Assembly: GCA_024679955.1 (NCBI GenBank) | Contig: JAILCQ010000029.1 | Location: 1 to 64,000, forward strand | DNA from: Bacillota bacterium | GTDB lineage: Bacteria > Bacillota > Dehalobacteriia > UBA4068 | DNA: 64,000 bases | Direction of reading: 5' to 3' | In this document: in pieces, positions 51,271 through 59,146 of the stretch | How positions within the stretch are numbered: the stretch's first letter is position 1 | Layout: each line of letters starts with the position of its first letter | Program-made: the position numbers and the translations under genes | The notes under the pieces: generated by a model | The model's database searches: none | What the model saw: the letters and a program-made list of their open reading frames with translations, nothing else | What the model was told of the DNA's origin: nothing

Positions 51271-52566
51271 ATGAACAGGCGCTATATGTTGCCGGAAATG
51301 GCGAAAATATTCAGCGAAGAGAATCATTTTCAATTGATGCTGGACGTATCCATCACCGTTTGCGAAGCGATGGCGGATATCGGCCAAATGCCGAAAGCCG
51401 TGTATGAGGATATCAAAGCAAAGGCCGCCTACGATTTGGATCGCATCGATGAGATCGAGGCCATCTGTCATAATACGGTGGTGGCTTTTTTGAATTCCGT
51501 GGCGGAAAGCATCGGCCCCTCCGGCGACTATCTGTATCGCGGCATCAGCGCCATGGATATCAAAGACACCGCTTTGTCCCTGCAGATCCGCAAAGCTTCC
51601 GATCTGCTTTTGGCCAAGCTCACCCATTTGCGGGCGCTTTTGGCGGAGATGACCAAAAAGTATAAAGATACGTTGATGATCGGCCGCACCCATGCCACCC
51701 ATGCGGAGCCCATCACCTTCGGTTGGAAAATGGCTTTGTGGACCAAGGAGATCGACCGTTCCATCGTGCGGCTGAACAATGCCCGCAATGTGATGGCAGT
51801 GGGCAAATTATCCGGCGCGGTGGGTACGTTTTCCAATATCGACCCGCGGGTGGAGACGTTTGTATGCCGCCGTTTGGGGTTGTATCCGGCTTATGTTACC
51901 AATCAGATGCTGCAGCGGGACCGGCATGCGGAATTCATGACCACGCTGGCGATCATCGGCGGTTCTCTGGAAAAATTTGCCTTGGATCTGCGGATTTTGC
52001 AAAGCACCGATGTGCAGGAAGTGGAGGAGAACATGAGCGCCGGCCAGACCCATTCCGCCGTCATGCCCCATAAGCGCAATCCGGTGATCAGCGAACGCAT
52101 TTGCGGCATGAGCCGTATCCTGCGGGGGAACGCCATGGCCGCTTTGGAGGATATTGCGATATGGAATGAACGGGACGCCAGCCATAATGTGCCCGAAGAT
52201 ATGCTGATCGGCGACAGCTGCTGTTTGCTGGATTATATGCTGTATCATTTCACCCAAACCATGGAAAACCTGATCGTTTATCCGGAGAATATGCGCCGCA
52301 ATATCGACGAGACCGTGGGCTTGATCTTCTCCCAGCGGGTGATGATCCGCATGATGGATAAAGGCGCGTCCTGGAATACCGCCTATGAAATCATTCACCG
52401 CAACGCCACGGAAGCCTGGAATCAGCATATCGATTTTCAGTTCCTGCTGTTGGAAGACGAAGAAGTGGCCAAATATCTGGCCAAAGATGAACTGATGGAA
52501 ATTTTCGACCTGAACAATTTTGTCCGCAATATCGATTTTGTATTCCACCGGGCCGGTTTGGATTGA
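51271..52566 (+). CDS. purB: Adenylosuccinate lyase
   Basis: A 431-residue lyase of the fumarase/aspartase superfamily. It has the conserved region GRTHATHAEPITFGWKMALW with the catalytic His, and the flexible-loop signature AGQTHSAVMPHKRNPVISERICG with the catalytic Ser. It cleaves SAICAR and adenylosuccinate in purine synthesis. It stands alone without other pur genes nearby. A good GGAAAGG and AGGAGA lie upstream of the ATG. The N-terminal MNRRYMLPEMAKIFS motif also fits the family. Confidence 0.93.
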   Translation: MNRRYMLPEMAKIFSEENHFQLMLDVSITVCEAMADIGQMPKAVYEDIKAKAAYDLDRIDEIEAICHNTVVAFLNSVAESIGPSGDYLYRGISAMDIKDTALSLQIRKASDLLLAKLTHLRALLAEMTKKYKDTLMIGRTHATHAEPITFGWKMALWTKEIDRSIVRLNNARNVMAVGKLSGAVGTFSNIDPRVETFVCRRLGLYPAYVTNQMLQRDRHAEFMTTLAIIGGSLEKFALDLRILQSTDVQEVEENMSAGQTHSAVMPHKRNPVISERICGMSRILRGNAMAALEDIAIWNERDASHNVPEDMLIGDSCCLLDYMLYHFTQTMENLIVYPENMRRNIDETVGLIFSQRVMIRMMDKGASWNTAYEIIHRNATEAWNQHIDFQFLLLEDEEVAKYLAKDELMEIFDLNNFVRNIDFVFHRAGLD

Positions 52567-52605
52567 GTCGAAGGCGGGAAAACGGATGTATAATGGCAAA
52601 CTTTA

Positions 52606-52640
52606 GACGGCATACCATCCTTGGGTATGCCGTCTCGCTT
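52606..52640 (+). terminator. Terminator of purB
   Basis: GACGGCATACC and GGTATGCCGTC form a perfect 11-bp stem with a 7-nt loop, followed by TCGCTTTT. Confidence 0.85.
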
Positions 52641-52694
52641 TTGAGGAAGCGCATATGCACAGGCTTCCAGCTGCTGTTCCTGCACGGTTCGGGT

Positions 52695-52826
52695 TTATTT
52701 GCCGTACTTTCTTTCGTAAGCGACAAGAATGATTTCCGTGCCGGTTTTCGCGTGCAGTTCTTTTTCCGCAGCCTGGATATATTGGATGGCTTCCGTGCCG
52801 ATGCTGGCGATCTTCTTATCATACAT
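52695..52826 (-). CDS. 43-residue small protein, function unknown
   Basis: A 43-residue open frame, ATG at 52826 and TAA at 52695-52697. It reads as one amphipathic helical stretch (IASIGTEAIQYIQAAEKELHAKTG) followed by a strand-like EIILVAYERKYGK end. The start overlaps the end of the next small gene upstream in ATGTATGA, and a GGGGGTAA stands in front of it, so it is translationally coupled. I recognise no family, but the codon use and coupling support it as real. Confidence 0.6.
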   Translation of the reverse strand: MYDKKIASIGTEAIQYIQAAEKELHAKTGTEIILVAYERKYGK

Positions 52827-53034
52827 GCTGATTACCCCCGTTTTTTGTTAATGGCGTTTTGTAGATTTGGCTATAGGACTCTACTTCTGCATCGGTGTTG
52901 GGCGGCGTGACCTCCAGACCGGTGCAATCGTTGGCGGATGCAACCGATGCAGACGCGAAATAATAGCGCTGCCGGTCTTCGTCGAATAAAGGATCTTTGA
53001 CGTCGCGCAAAGGCATGTTTTTCGGATCTATCAT
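52819..53034 (-). CDS. 71-residue small protein, function unknown
   Basis: A 71-residue acidic protein beginning MIDPKNMPLRDVKDPLFDEDRQRYYF and ending with a polar tail. AAGGAGGACGGCC lies just before the ATG at 53034, an excellent ribosome binding site; the longer in-frame start at 53154 has none. No signal peptide, membrane helix or known motif is seen. It is divergent from the acyl-CoA synthetase gene and coupled to the 43-residue gene downstream. Confidence 0.75.
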   Translation of the reverse strand: MIDPKNMPLRDVKDPLFDEDRQRYYFASASVASANDCTGLEVTPPNTDAEVESYSQIYKTPLTKNGGNQHV

Positions 53035-53111
53035 GGCCGTCCTCCTTTTCAGTTGTTCTATGGCTATTTTGCGTTTTCCGGCCGTTTTTATGCCCGGAAA
53101 AAGACGGCAGT

Positions 53112-53129
53112 ATCTGTCAAACGACAGAT
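53112..53129. promoter_or_regulatory. Perfect 7-bp inverted repeat between divergent genes
   Basis: ATCTGTC-aaac-GACAGAT lies in the divergent region between the small-protein genes and the acyl-CoA synthetase promoter. It could be an operator for a dimeric regulator. Confidence 0.4.
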
Positions 53130-53181
53130 GGCTTTTGGGCCAAATCCTTGACAAAATTTTCTTTTTGACCGGGTATCCGCC

Positions 53182-53210
53182 TTTACAAAGTAGGGATTTG
53201 CTGGTATACT
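53182..53210 (+). promoter_or_regulatory. Promoter of the acyl-CoA synthetase gene
   Basis: TTTACA (53182-53187) and TATACT (53205-53210) are 17 nt apart with a TGG extension. Transcription should start near 53217, leaving a 150-nt leader. Confidence 0.75.
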
Positions 53211-53216
53211 AACTAT

Positions 53217-53299
53217 TGTAGGTTTTAGCTTCGGGCTAAAAAGCAGGTTTTCAGTATGCAAATCGGTAGGACGGAAAGATGGCGATAAAGGGAGTTATT
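53217..53299 (+). ncRNA. Structured leader, riboswitch-like, upstream of acyl-CoA synthetase
   Basis: The leader begins with a 7-bp hairpin (TTTTAGC, 5-nt loop, GCTAAAA at 53223-53241). A purine-rich middle part around 53262-53290 follows, in which ATCG and CGAT can pair around GGTAGGACGGAAAGATGG. An intrinsic terminator comes next, just ahead of the ribosome binding site. I considered a c-di-GMP-I aptamer because of a GCAAA and GGAAAG pattern but the usual P1b helix is missing. The class is unknown. Confidence 0.45.
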
Positions 53300-53331
53300 G
53301 CGGCTTTTCTGTGCTAAAAGCCGCTTTTTTG
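53300..53331 (+). terminator. Intrinsic terminator (attenuator) before the acyl-CoA synthetase
   Basis: GCGGCTTTT and AAAAGCCGC form a 9-bp stem with a 7-nt loop, followed by T6. It lies between the promoter and the start codon. Confidence 0.85.
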
Positions 53332-53367
53332 TTGCGTCTTTATCATTGCAGGAGGTTGTAGCATAAT

Positions 53368-55002
53368 ATGGTGATCACGGATTTGTTAAGTCGTAACGCC
53401 GCGCTGTATGGCGATGAAGTGAGTCTGGTGGAAATAAGCCCGGCAAAAGTAGAGACCGCCGGTTTGACCTGGCATGAATATGACATGAATCATATACAGC
53501 CCGCCGTGGATTTTCGCCGGGAAATGACCTGGCGGGAATTTGACGATCAGGCCAACCGTTTTGCCAATTTTTTGCTTTCCCGCAATTTGGGCAAAGGGAA
53601 AAAAGTCGCCATTTTGATGGTGAACTGTTTGGAATGGCTGCCCATTTATTTTGGCATTCTCAAAGCGGGCGCTTTGGCCGTTCCCTTGAACTTCCGTTAT
53701 ACGGCGGATGAAATCAAGTATTGCCTGCAGCTTTCCCAATCCGACGCATTGATTTTCGGCGAAGTTTTTACCCAGCGGATCGAAGCGATCAAAGACGGCT
53801 TGCCGGAAATCCAATTATGGCTTTTCCTGGGGGAAAACAAACCGGATTTCGCGGAGGATTATCCCCAGGTCACCACGTCTTTTTCCGCGGAAGCGCCGGC
53901 GGTGGACCTGCAGCCGGAGGATGACGCGGCCATATATTTTTCCTCAGGTACCACAGGCTTTCCCAAGGCGATTCTGCACGATCATGCCAGCCTGTATTCG
54001 GCCTGCGTTACTGAGCAAAAGCATCACGGGCAAACCAGAAAAGACAATTTTCTGTGCATACCGCCGCTGTATCATACCGGCGCGAAAATGCATTGGTTCG
54101 GCAGTTTGATTTCCGGCGGCAAAGCCGTGCTGCTGTGCGGCGTCAAGCCCCAATGGATCATGCAGGCGATTTCCGATGAAAAAGCCACCATCGTCTGGCT
54201 GCTGGTGCCCTGGGCCCAGGATATTCTGGACAGCATCGAAAGCGGCTTGATCGATCTGGGCGAATACCATCTGGATCAACTGCGTTTGATGCATATCGGC
54301 GCCCAGCCGGTGCCGCCCAGCCTGGTCAAACGCTGGCTGCGCTATTTCCCCAACCATGACTACGATACCAATTACGGCCTGTCCGAATCCATCGGCCCCG
54401 GCTGCGTTCATCTGGGCGTGGGCAATATTGATAAAGTCGGCGCCATCGGCAAGGCCGGCTATCACTGGCAAACGAAAATCGTGGACGAAAACAAAAACCC
54501 TGTGCCCCAGGGCGCGGTGGGCGAATTGGCGGTAAAAGGGCCGGGCGTCATGAAATGCTATTTTAACGACGTGGAAGCCACAGAAGCGGTTTTGCAGGAC
54601 GGCTGGCTGTTTACCGGCGATATGGCCAAAACGGATGAAGACGGTTTCATCTATTTGGTGGATCGCAAGAAGGACGTGATCATCAGCGGCGGCGAGAATA
54701 TTTATCCCGTGCAGATCGAGGATTTCCTGCGGGCCAATGAAGCCGTCAAGGACGTGGCCGTCATCGGCATACCGGATAAACGTCTGGGCGAGATCCCGGC
54801 GGCGATCATCGAGGTAAAAGAGAATTATACCCTGGATAAACAGCATGTGGACAGCTTTTGCCAGGATCTGCCTCGTTACAAACGGCCCAAACGGGTCATC
54901 TTTGCCGAAGTGCCCCGCAACCCCACCGGCAAAATCGAAAAACCGAAGCTGCGGGAGATGTACTGCGGCGAAGGCTTGATCGCTTCTCAATTGAACAGTT
55001 GA
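53368..55002 (+). CDS. Acyl-CoA synthetase (AMP-forming), fatty-acyl/aryl type
   Basis: A 544-residue ANL-superfamily ligase. The P-loop is IYFSSGTTGFPKAI near residue 192. The A5 motif is YDTNYGLSESIGPG. The later motifs are GWLFTGDMAKTDEDGFIYLVDRKKDVIISGGENIYPVQIE, and the C-terminal catalytic Lys is in NPTGKIEKPKLRE. It activates a carboxylic acid to the acyl-CoA through an acyl-adenylate; the substrate cannot be read. AGGAGG precedes the ATG. It has its own promoter, an attenuator-like leader and a terminator, so expression is likely regulated. Confidence 0.92.
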   Translation: MVITDLLSRNAALYGDEVSLVEISPAKVETAGLTWHEYDMNHIQPAVDFRREMTWREFDDQANRFANFLLSRNLGKGKKVAILMVNCLEWLPIYFGILKAGALAVPLNFRYTADEIKYCLQLSQSDALIFGEVFTQRIEAIKDGLPEIQLWLFLGENKPDFAEDYPQVTTSFSAEAPAVDLQPEDDAAIYFSSGTTGFPKAILHDHASLYSACVTEQKHHGQTRKDNFLCIPPLYHTGAKMHWFGSLISGGKAVLLCGVKPQWIMQAISDEKATIVWLLVPWAQDILDSIESGLIDLGEYHLDQLRLMHIGAQPVPPSLVKRWLRYFPNHDYDTNYGLSESIGPGCVHLGVGNIDKVGAIGKAGYHWQTKIVDENKNPVPQGAVGELAVKGPGVMKCYFNDVEATEAVLQDGWLFTGDMAKTDEDGFIYLVDRKKDVIISGGENIYPVQIEDFLRANEAVKDVAVIGIPDKRLGEIPAAIIEVKENYTLDKQHVDSFCQDLPRYKRPKRVIFAEVPRNPTGKIEKPKLREMYCGEGLIASQLNS

Positions 55003-55065
55003 TTCTGCGGCGGCGCAACCGCCATGCTGTAAGCCAGAATTTATTCTACATACAACAACAAACAA

Positions 55066-55100
55066 AAGGGAACCGCAGGTTTTTGGCCGGCGGTTCCCTT
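55066..55100 (+). terminator. Terminator of the acyl-CoA synthetase gene
   Basis: AAGGGAACCGC and GCGGTTCCCTT form a perfect 11-bp stem (55066-55076 and 55090-55100). Confidence 0.75.
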
Positions 55101-55295
55101 GATTATCGTTTTTCACAGCAAACGGCAGCTTTCGGAATTTCGCTGTAGATTAGTGGCACAGGAACCGATGCATCACCGCAACAGAAAAATCGATAGAATA
55201 AAAAATTCAACCCAATTTGACGCCGTCATGCCGCGGCAAGACTTGACAAATGCCGCTGAGGCGGATATACTGGCAATAGAATTGAATAGAACAAA

Positions 55296-55403
55296 ATCTT
55301 CAGGGCAGGGTGCAATTCCCGACCGGTGGTAAAGCCCACGAGCCGCAAGGCATGATTCGGTGCAACTCCGAAGCCGATAGTATAGTCTGGATGAAAGAAG
55401 ATG
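55296..55403 (+). promoter_or_regulatory. FMN riboswitch (RFN element)
   Basis: All conserved blocks are present: ATCTTCAGGGCAGGGTG at the start, AATTCCCGACCGGTGGTA, AGCCCACGAGC, GATTCGGTG-x-AACTCCGAAGCCGA and the closing GTATAGTCTGGATG-AAAGAAGAT. It precedes ribD and, with the terminator at 55517-55545, controls the riboflavin operon by FMN. Confidence 0.97.
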
Positions 55404-55516
55404 ACGAAGCGCGGAAGGCAAAAAGCATTTCTGCGCAGGAAGAGACTGCTCTGGAATGTTTTGCATTCCGGAGTTTTGTGTTTCTGCGGAAACGCCGTCC
55501 CGTTGTTGCCAGTTGG

Positions 55517-55545
55517 CCCTGAACGTTTTGTTCAGGGTTTTTTAT
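55517..55545 (+). terminator. Expression-platform terminator of the FMN riboswitch
   Basis: CCCTGAAC and GTTCAGGG with a short loop are followed by T6, just before ribD. Confidence 0.9.
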
Positions 55546-55561
55546 GTTGGGGGGCGGTACT

Positions 55562-56668
55562 GTGAACGATGAAGAATATATGGGCCGGGCATTGGCTTTG
55601 GCGGAAAAGGGGCGGGGCCGGACTTCTCCCAATCCCATGGTGGGCGCCGTCATCGTCAAAGACGGCCGGGTGATCGGCCAGGGCTGGCATGCAGTATACG
55701 GCGGCCCCCATGCCGAGCGCAACGCTTTGGCCGCCTGCCGGGAATCCCCCGCAGGTTCTACCATGTATGTGACTTTGGAGCCATGCTGCCATTACGGCAA
55801 ACAACCCCCGTGCGTAGAGGCGATTTTGGCCGCCGGTGTGGGGCGGGTGGTCGTGGGCTGTACCGACCCCAATCCTTTGGTTGCCGGCAAGGGCATAGAG
55901 ATTTTGCGGCGGCAGGGCGTGATGGTGACGGAAAACGTTCTGGAAAAAGAATGCCGGCAGCTGAACGAGATCTTTTTCCATTTTGTCCAAAGCGGGCTGC
56001 CCTTTGTGACCATGAAATACGCCATGACCATGGACGGCAAAATCGCCGCCTATACCGGCGAATCCCAATGGATCACCGGGGAAGAGGCGCGCCGTCATGC
56101 CCGGCTGCAACGCAGCCGCCATGCGGCGATCATGGTGGGGGTAGGCACGGTGCTGGCGGATGATCCCCGCTTGACCTGCCGCGTCCCCGGCGAAAGGGAT
56201 CCCCTTCGCATCATTTGCGATACCCACCTGCGCACGCCGCTTCAGGCCCAGGTGGTGGTTACGGCGGCGCAGACGCCCACCCTTTTGGCCACCTGTTGCA
56301 GGGATAAAAGCAAGATTTCCGCCTATGAACGCTGCGGCTGCCGGGTTTTGCCGGTGGAAGAAAAGGACGGACATGTGGATTTGCGGCAGTTGATGCGGCG
56401 GCTGGGGGAGGAAAATGTGGACAGCGTGCTGTTGGAAGGCGGCGGCATTTTGAATTGGTCGGCTTTGGAAAGCGGCGTCGTCAAAAAAGTGCAGATCTAT
56501 ATCGCGCCCAAGCTGTTTGGCGGCAAGGAAGCCAAAACACCGGTGGAAGGGCAGGGCGTGGCTTCTCCGGCGGCGGCGATTTTGCTGCAGAATTATTCCG
56601 TTCGCAAACTGGATGAAGATTTGTTGATCGAAGGCGAGGTGAGACCGGATGTTTACGGGGATCGTTGA
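55562..56668 (+). CDS. ribD: Riboflavin biosynthesis deaminase/reductase
   Basis: A 368-residue bifunctional enzyme. The N-terminal deaminase has the zinc motif HAERNAL and PCCHYGKQPPC. The C-terminal reductase begins VTMKYAMTMDGKIAAYTGESQWITG. It converts the pyrimidine product of GTP cyclohydrolase II to 5-amino-6-ribitylamino-uracil phosphate. A GTG at 55562 is preferred, with GGGGGG about 7 nt upstream; the ATG at 55544 lies in the terminator T run. It is the first gene of the FMN-controlled operon. Confidence 0.95.
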   Translation: MNDEEYMGRALALAEKGRGRTSPNPMVGAVIVKDGRVIGQGWHAVYGGPHAERNALAACRESPAGSTMYVTLEPCCHYGKQPPCVEAILAAGVGRVVVGCTDPNPLVAGKGIEILRRQGVMVTENVLEKECRQLNEIFFHFVQSGLPFVTMKYAMTMDGKIAAYTGESQWITGEEARRHARLQRSRHAAIMVGVGTVLADDPRLTCRVPGERDPLRIICDTHLRTPLQAQVVVTAAQTPTLLATCCRDKSKISAYERCGCRVLPVEEKDGHVDLRQLMRRLGEENVDSVLLEGGGILNWSALESGVVKKVQIYIAPKLFGGKEAKTPVEGQGVASPAAAILLQNYSVRKLDEDLLIEGEVRPDVYGDR

Positions 56669-57296
56669 AGAAATCGGCGTCGTGGAAGGGATACGCAGGG
56701 GGGCGCATTCCGCCGTTTTGCAGATTCAGGCCAAAACGGTGTTGGAAGGAACAAAAACCGGCGACAGCATTGCCGTAAACGGCATATGCCTGACGGTAAC
56801 CGCCTTGACCGCCGCTGCTTTTTCGGTAGATGTTATGCACGAAACGCTGAACCGCTCATCCCTGTCCCGGCTCCGTCCGGGCAGCGCCGTCAATTTGGAA
56901 CGGGCTTTACCGGCCAATGGACGCTTCGGCGGCCATATCGTGGCCGGTCATGTGGACGGGGTGGGTAAAATCATCCGCGTCCGGCGGGACGATACGGCGG
57001 TATGGTACACGGTGGAGGCTGCGCCGGCCATTTTGCGCTATATTGTGGAAAAAGGCTCTGTCGCCATGGATGGCGTCAGCCTGACGGTGGCGGCGGTGGG
57101 GAATACGGATTTTTCCGTTTCCATCATCCCGCATACGATGGGACAGACGGTCTTGCGTGAGCGGCGGGAAGGCGACTGGGTCAATTTGGAAACGGATATC
57201 ATTGGTAAATATGTGGAAAAACTGTTGCGCATTGCGCCGGAGTCCCCGGAACAAACCGGGATCACCGGGGAAATGCTATCCAGATATGGGTTTTAG
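56649..57296 (+). CDS. ribE: Riboflavin synthase alpha subunit
   Basis: A 215-residue enzyme with two lumazine-binding repeats, starting MFTGIVEEIG and carrying GDSIAVNGICLTV and GSVAMDGVSLTV. It dismutates two lumazines to riboflavin. It overlaps ribD by 20 nt with GAGGTGA inside ribD, so translation is coupled. Confidence 0.95.
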   Translation: MFTGIVEEIGVVEGIRRGAHSAVLQIQAKTVLEGTKTGDSIAVNGICLTVTALTAAAFSVDVMHETLNRSSLSRLRPGSAVNLERALPANGRFGGHIVAGHVDGVGKIIRVRRDDTAVWYTVEAAPAILRYIVEKGSVAMDGVSLTVAAVGNTDFSVSIIPHTMGQTVLRERREGDWVNLETDIIGKYVEKLLRIAPESPEQTGITGEMLSRYGF

Positions 57297-57307
57297 GAGG
57301 TTGAAAA

Positions 57308-58507
57308 ATGATACGATTCAATACGGTGGAAGAAGCGCTGGCAGATCTGCGGCAGGGAAAAATCATTTTGGTCACGGACGATCCCGACCGGGAAAACGAG
57401 GGGGATTTTATTTGCGCCGCCGAATTTGCCACCACGGCCAATATCAATTTTATGGCCACTTATGGCAAAGGGCTGATTTGCATGCCTATGTCGGAAGAAT
57501 ATGTAGAGAAATTGCGTATTCCCCAGATGGTACGGCACAATACTGACAATCATGAAACGGCGTTTACCGTGTCCATCGATCATGTATCCACCTCTACGGG
57601 GATATCCGCCGCCGAACGGTCCGTCACTGCCTTGGCCTGCGTGGATCCGGCGGCCAGGCCGGAGGATTTTCGCCGGCCCGGGCATATGTTTCCTTTGTTG
57701 GCCAAAACCAACGGCGTGCTGGAGCGCAACGGCCATACCGAGGCCACGGTAGATCTGTGCCGCCTGGCGGGATTAAAAGAATGCGGCTTATGCTGCGAAA
57801 TCATGCGGGACGACGGCACGATGATGCGCACGCCGGAACTGGCGGAGTTGGCAACGCGTTGGGATCTGAAATTTATCACCATCAAGGATTTGCAGAACTA
57901 TCGAAAATATCATGAGAAGCTGGTGGATCAAGTGACGGCCGTGCATATGCCCACCAAATACGGAGATTTTATCGCCCATGGCTTTGTCAACCGGCTCAAT
58001 GGCGAACATCATGTGGCCCTGGTAAAAGGGGAGATCGGCGACGGTGAGAACGTGTTGTGCCGGGTGCATTCCGAATGCCTGACCGGGGACGCTTTCGGTT
58101 CTTTGCGCTGCGATTGCGGACAGCAATTCGCTGCGGCTGCCACCCAGATCGAGCAGGAAGGCCGGGGCGTGCTGCTCTATATGCGCCAGGAGGGCAGAGG
58201 CATCGGCTTGATCAATAAGCTTCGGGCTTATGCCCTGCAGGAGCAGGGCATGGATACGGTGGAAGCCAATCTGGCCCTGGGTTTTGCCGGTGACGAGCGG
58301 GAATACTATATCGGCGCGCAGATCCTGCGGGAATTGGGGGTAAAAAGCATGCGTCTTTTGACCAACAATCCGGATAAGGTCTACCAACTGGCGGAATTCG
58401 GTATCGAAATCAAAGAACGGGTGCCGATACAAATGGACGCCACGAATTATGATTTGTTTTATTTGAGAACCAAACAAGAGCGTATGGGACATATTTTAAA
58501 ATATTAA
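57308..58507 (+). CDS. ribBA: 3,4-dihydroxybutanone phosphate synthase / GTP cyclohydrolase II
   Basis: A 399-residue bifunctional enzyme. The RibB half has [16 protein letters not shown], and the RibA half the zinc-binding [19 protein letters not shown] and [13 protein letters not shown]. Together they supply both starting compounds of riboflavin. AGGAGG precedes the ATG, 11 nt after ribE. Length and motifs are normal. Confidence 0.96.
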   Translation: MIRFNTVEEALADLRQGKIILVTDDPDRENEGDFICAAEFATTANINFMATYGKGLICMPMSEEYVEKLRIPQMVRHNTDNHETAFTVSIDHVSTSTGISAAERSVTALACVDPAARPEDFRRPGHMFPLLAKTNGVLERNGHTEATVDLCRLAGLKECGLCCEIMRDDGTMMRTPELAELATRWDLKFITIKDLQNYRKYHEKLVDQVTAVHMPTKYGDFIAHGFVNRLNGEHHVALVKGEIGDGENVLCRVHSECLTGDAFGSLRCDCGQQFAAAATQIEQEGRGVLLYMRQEGRGIGLINKLRAYALQEQGMDTVEANLALGFAGDEREYYIGAQILRELGVKSMRLLTNNPDKVYQLAEFGIEIKERVPIQMDATNYDLFYLRTKQERMGHILKY

Positions 58508-58524
58508 AGGAAAGGACCAGAACA

Positions 58525-58995
58525 ATGAAAATATTTGAAGGCAAACTGGTGTCGCAAGACATGACCGTGGGCATAGTCGCCTCCCGTTTTAACGAGTTTA
58601 TTACCTCTAAACTGCTGGAGGGGGCCATGGACGCTTTGCTGCGTCACGACGTACAGGAGAAGAATGTGCATGTGGCCTGGGTGCCCGGGGCGTTTGAGAT
58701 CCCCTTGATCGCATCCAAAATGGCCAATAGCGGCAGATATGACGCGGTTATTTGCCTGGGGGCCGTGATCCGCGGGGCCACCAGTCATTACGATTATGTT
58801 TGCAACGAAGTTTCCAAGGGCGTGGCCGCCGTTTCTTTGTCCAGCGGCATACCGGTGATGTTCGGCGTGCTCACCACCGATAATCTGGAACAGGCCATCG
58901 AAAGGGCAGGCTCCAAAGGGGGCAACAAAGGTTATGATTGCGCCATGGGCGCCATCGAAATGGTAAACCTGATCCAGGAGATCGGCAGGGAATAA
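58525..58995 (+). CDS. ribH: 6,7-dimethyl-8-ribityllumazine synthase
   Basis: A 156-residue enzyme that forms icosahedral capsids in many bacteria. Motifs are [26 protein letters not shown] and [19 protein letters not shown] with the catalytic His. It condenses the products of RibD and RibB. It follows ribBA by 17 nt with AAAGGA upstream and ends the operon. Confidence 0.96.
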   Translation: MKIFEGKLVSQDMTVGIVASRFNEFITSKLLEGAMDALLRHDVQEKNVHVAWVPGAFEIPLIASKMANSGRYDAVICLGAVIRGATSHYDYVCNEVSKGVAAVSLSSGIPVMFGVLTTDNLEQAIERAGSKGGNKGYDCAMGAIEMVNLIQEIGRE

Positions 58996-59049
58996 ACGGC
59001 TACGGCCAGCCGCTTACCCAAAAGCGCCGGCGCTGCCAGCAAGGGAAAA

Positions 59050-59104
59050 GGCTTTCCCATGGCGAAAACATCCATATAGTATTGAAAAACAGCGTGGGAA
59101 AGCC
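59050..59104 (+). promoter_or_regulatory. Long stem-loop in the leader of the molybdoenzyme gene
   Basis: GGCTTTCCCA and TGGGAAAGCC (59050-59059 and 59095-59104) form a perfect 10-bp stem around a 35-nt A-rich loop, with more GC-rich complementary segments on both sides. No T run follows, so it is not an ordinary terminator. It ends about 30 nt before the ribosome binding site. Confidence 0.5.
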
Positions 59105-59146
59105 GGCCGGCGTCCAGCTGCGGACAGCAGAAGGGGAGTGGAAACG

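Noticed and set aside
53217-53299. c-di-GMP-I riboswitch
   Set aside because: GCAAA and GGAAAG patterns occur, but the second hairpin and the GACGCAAAGC block are missing.
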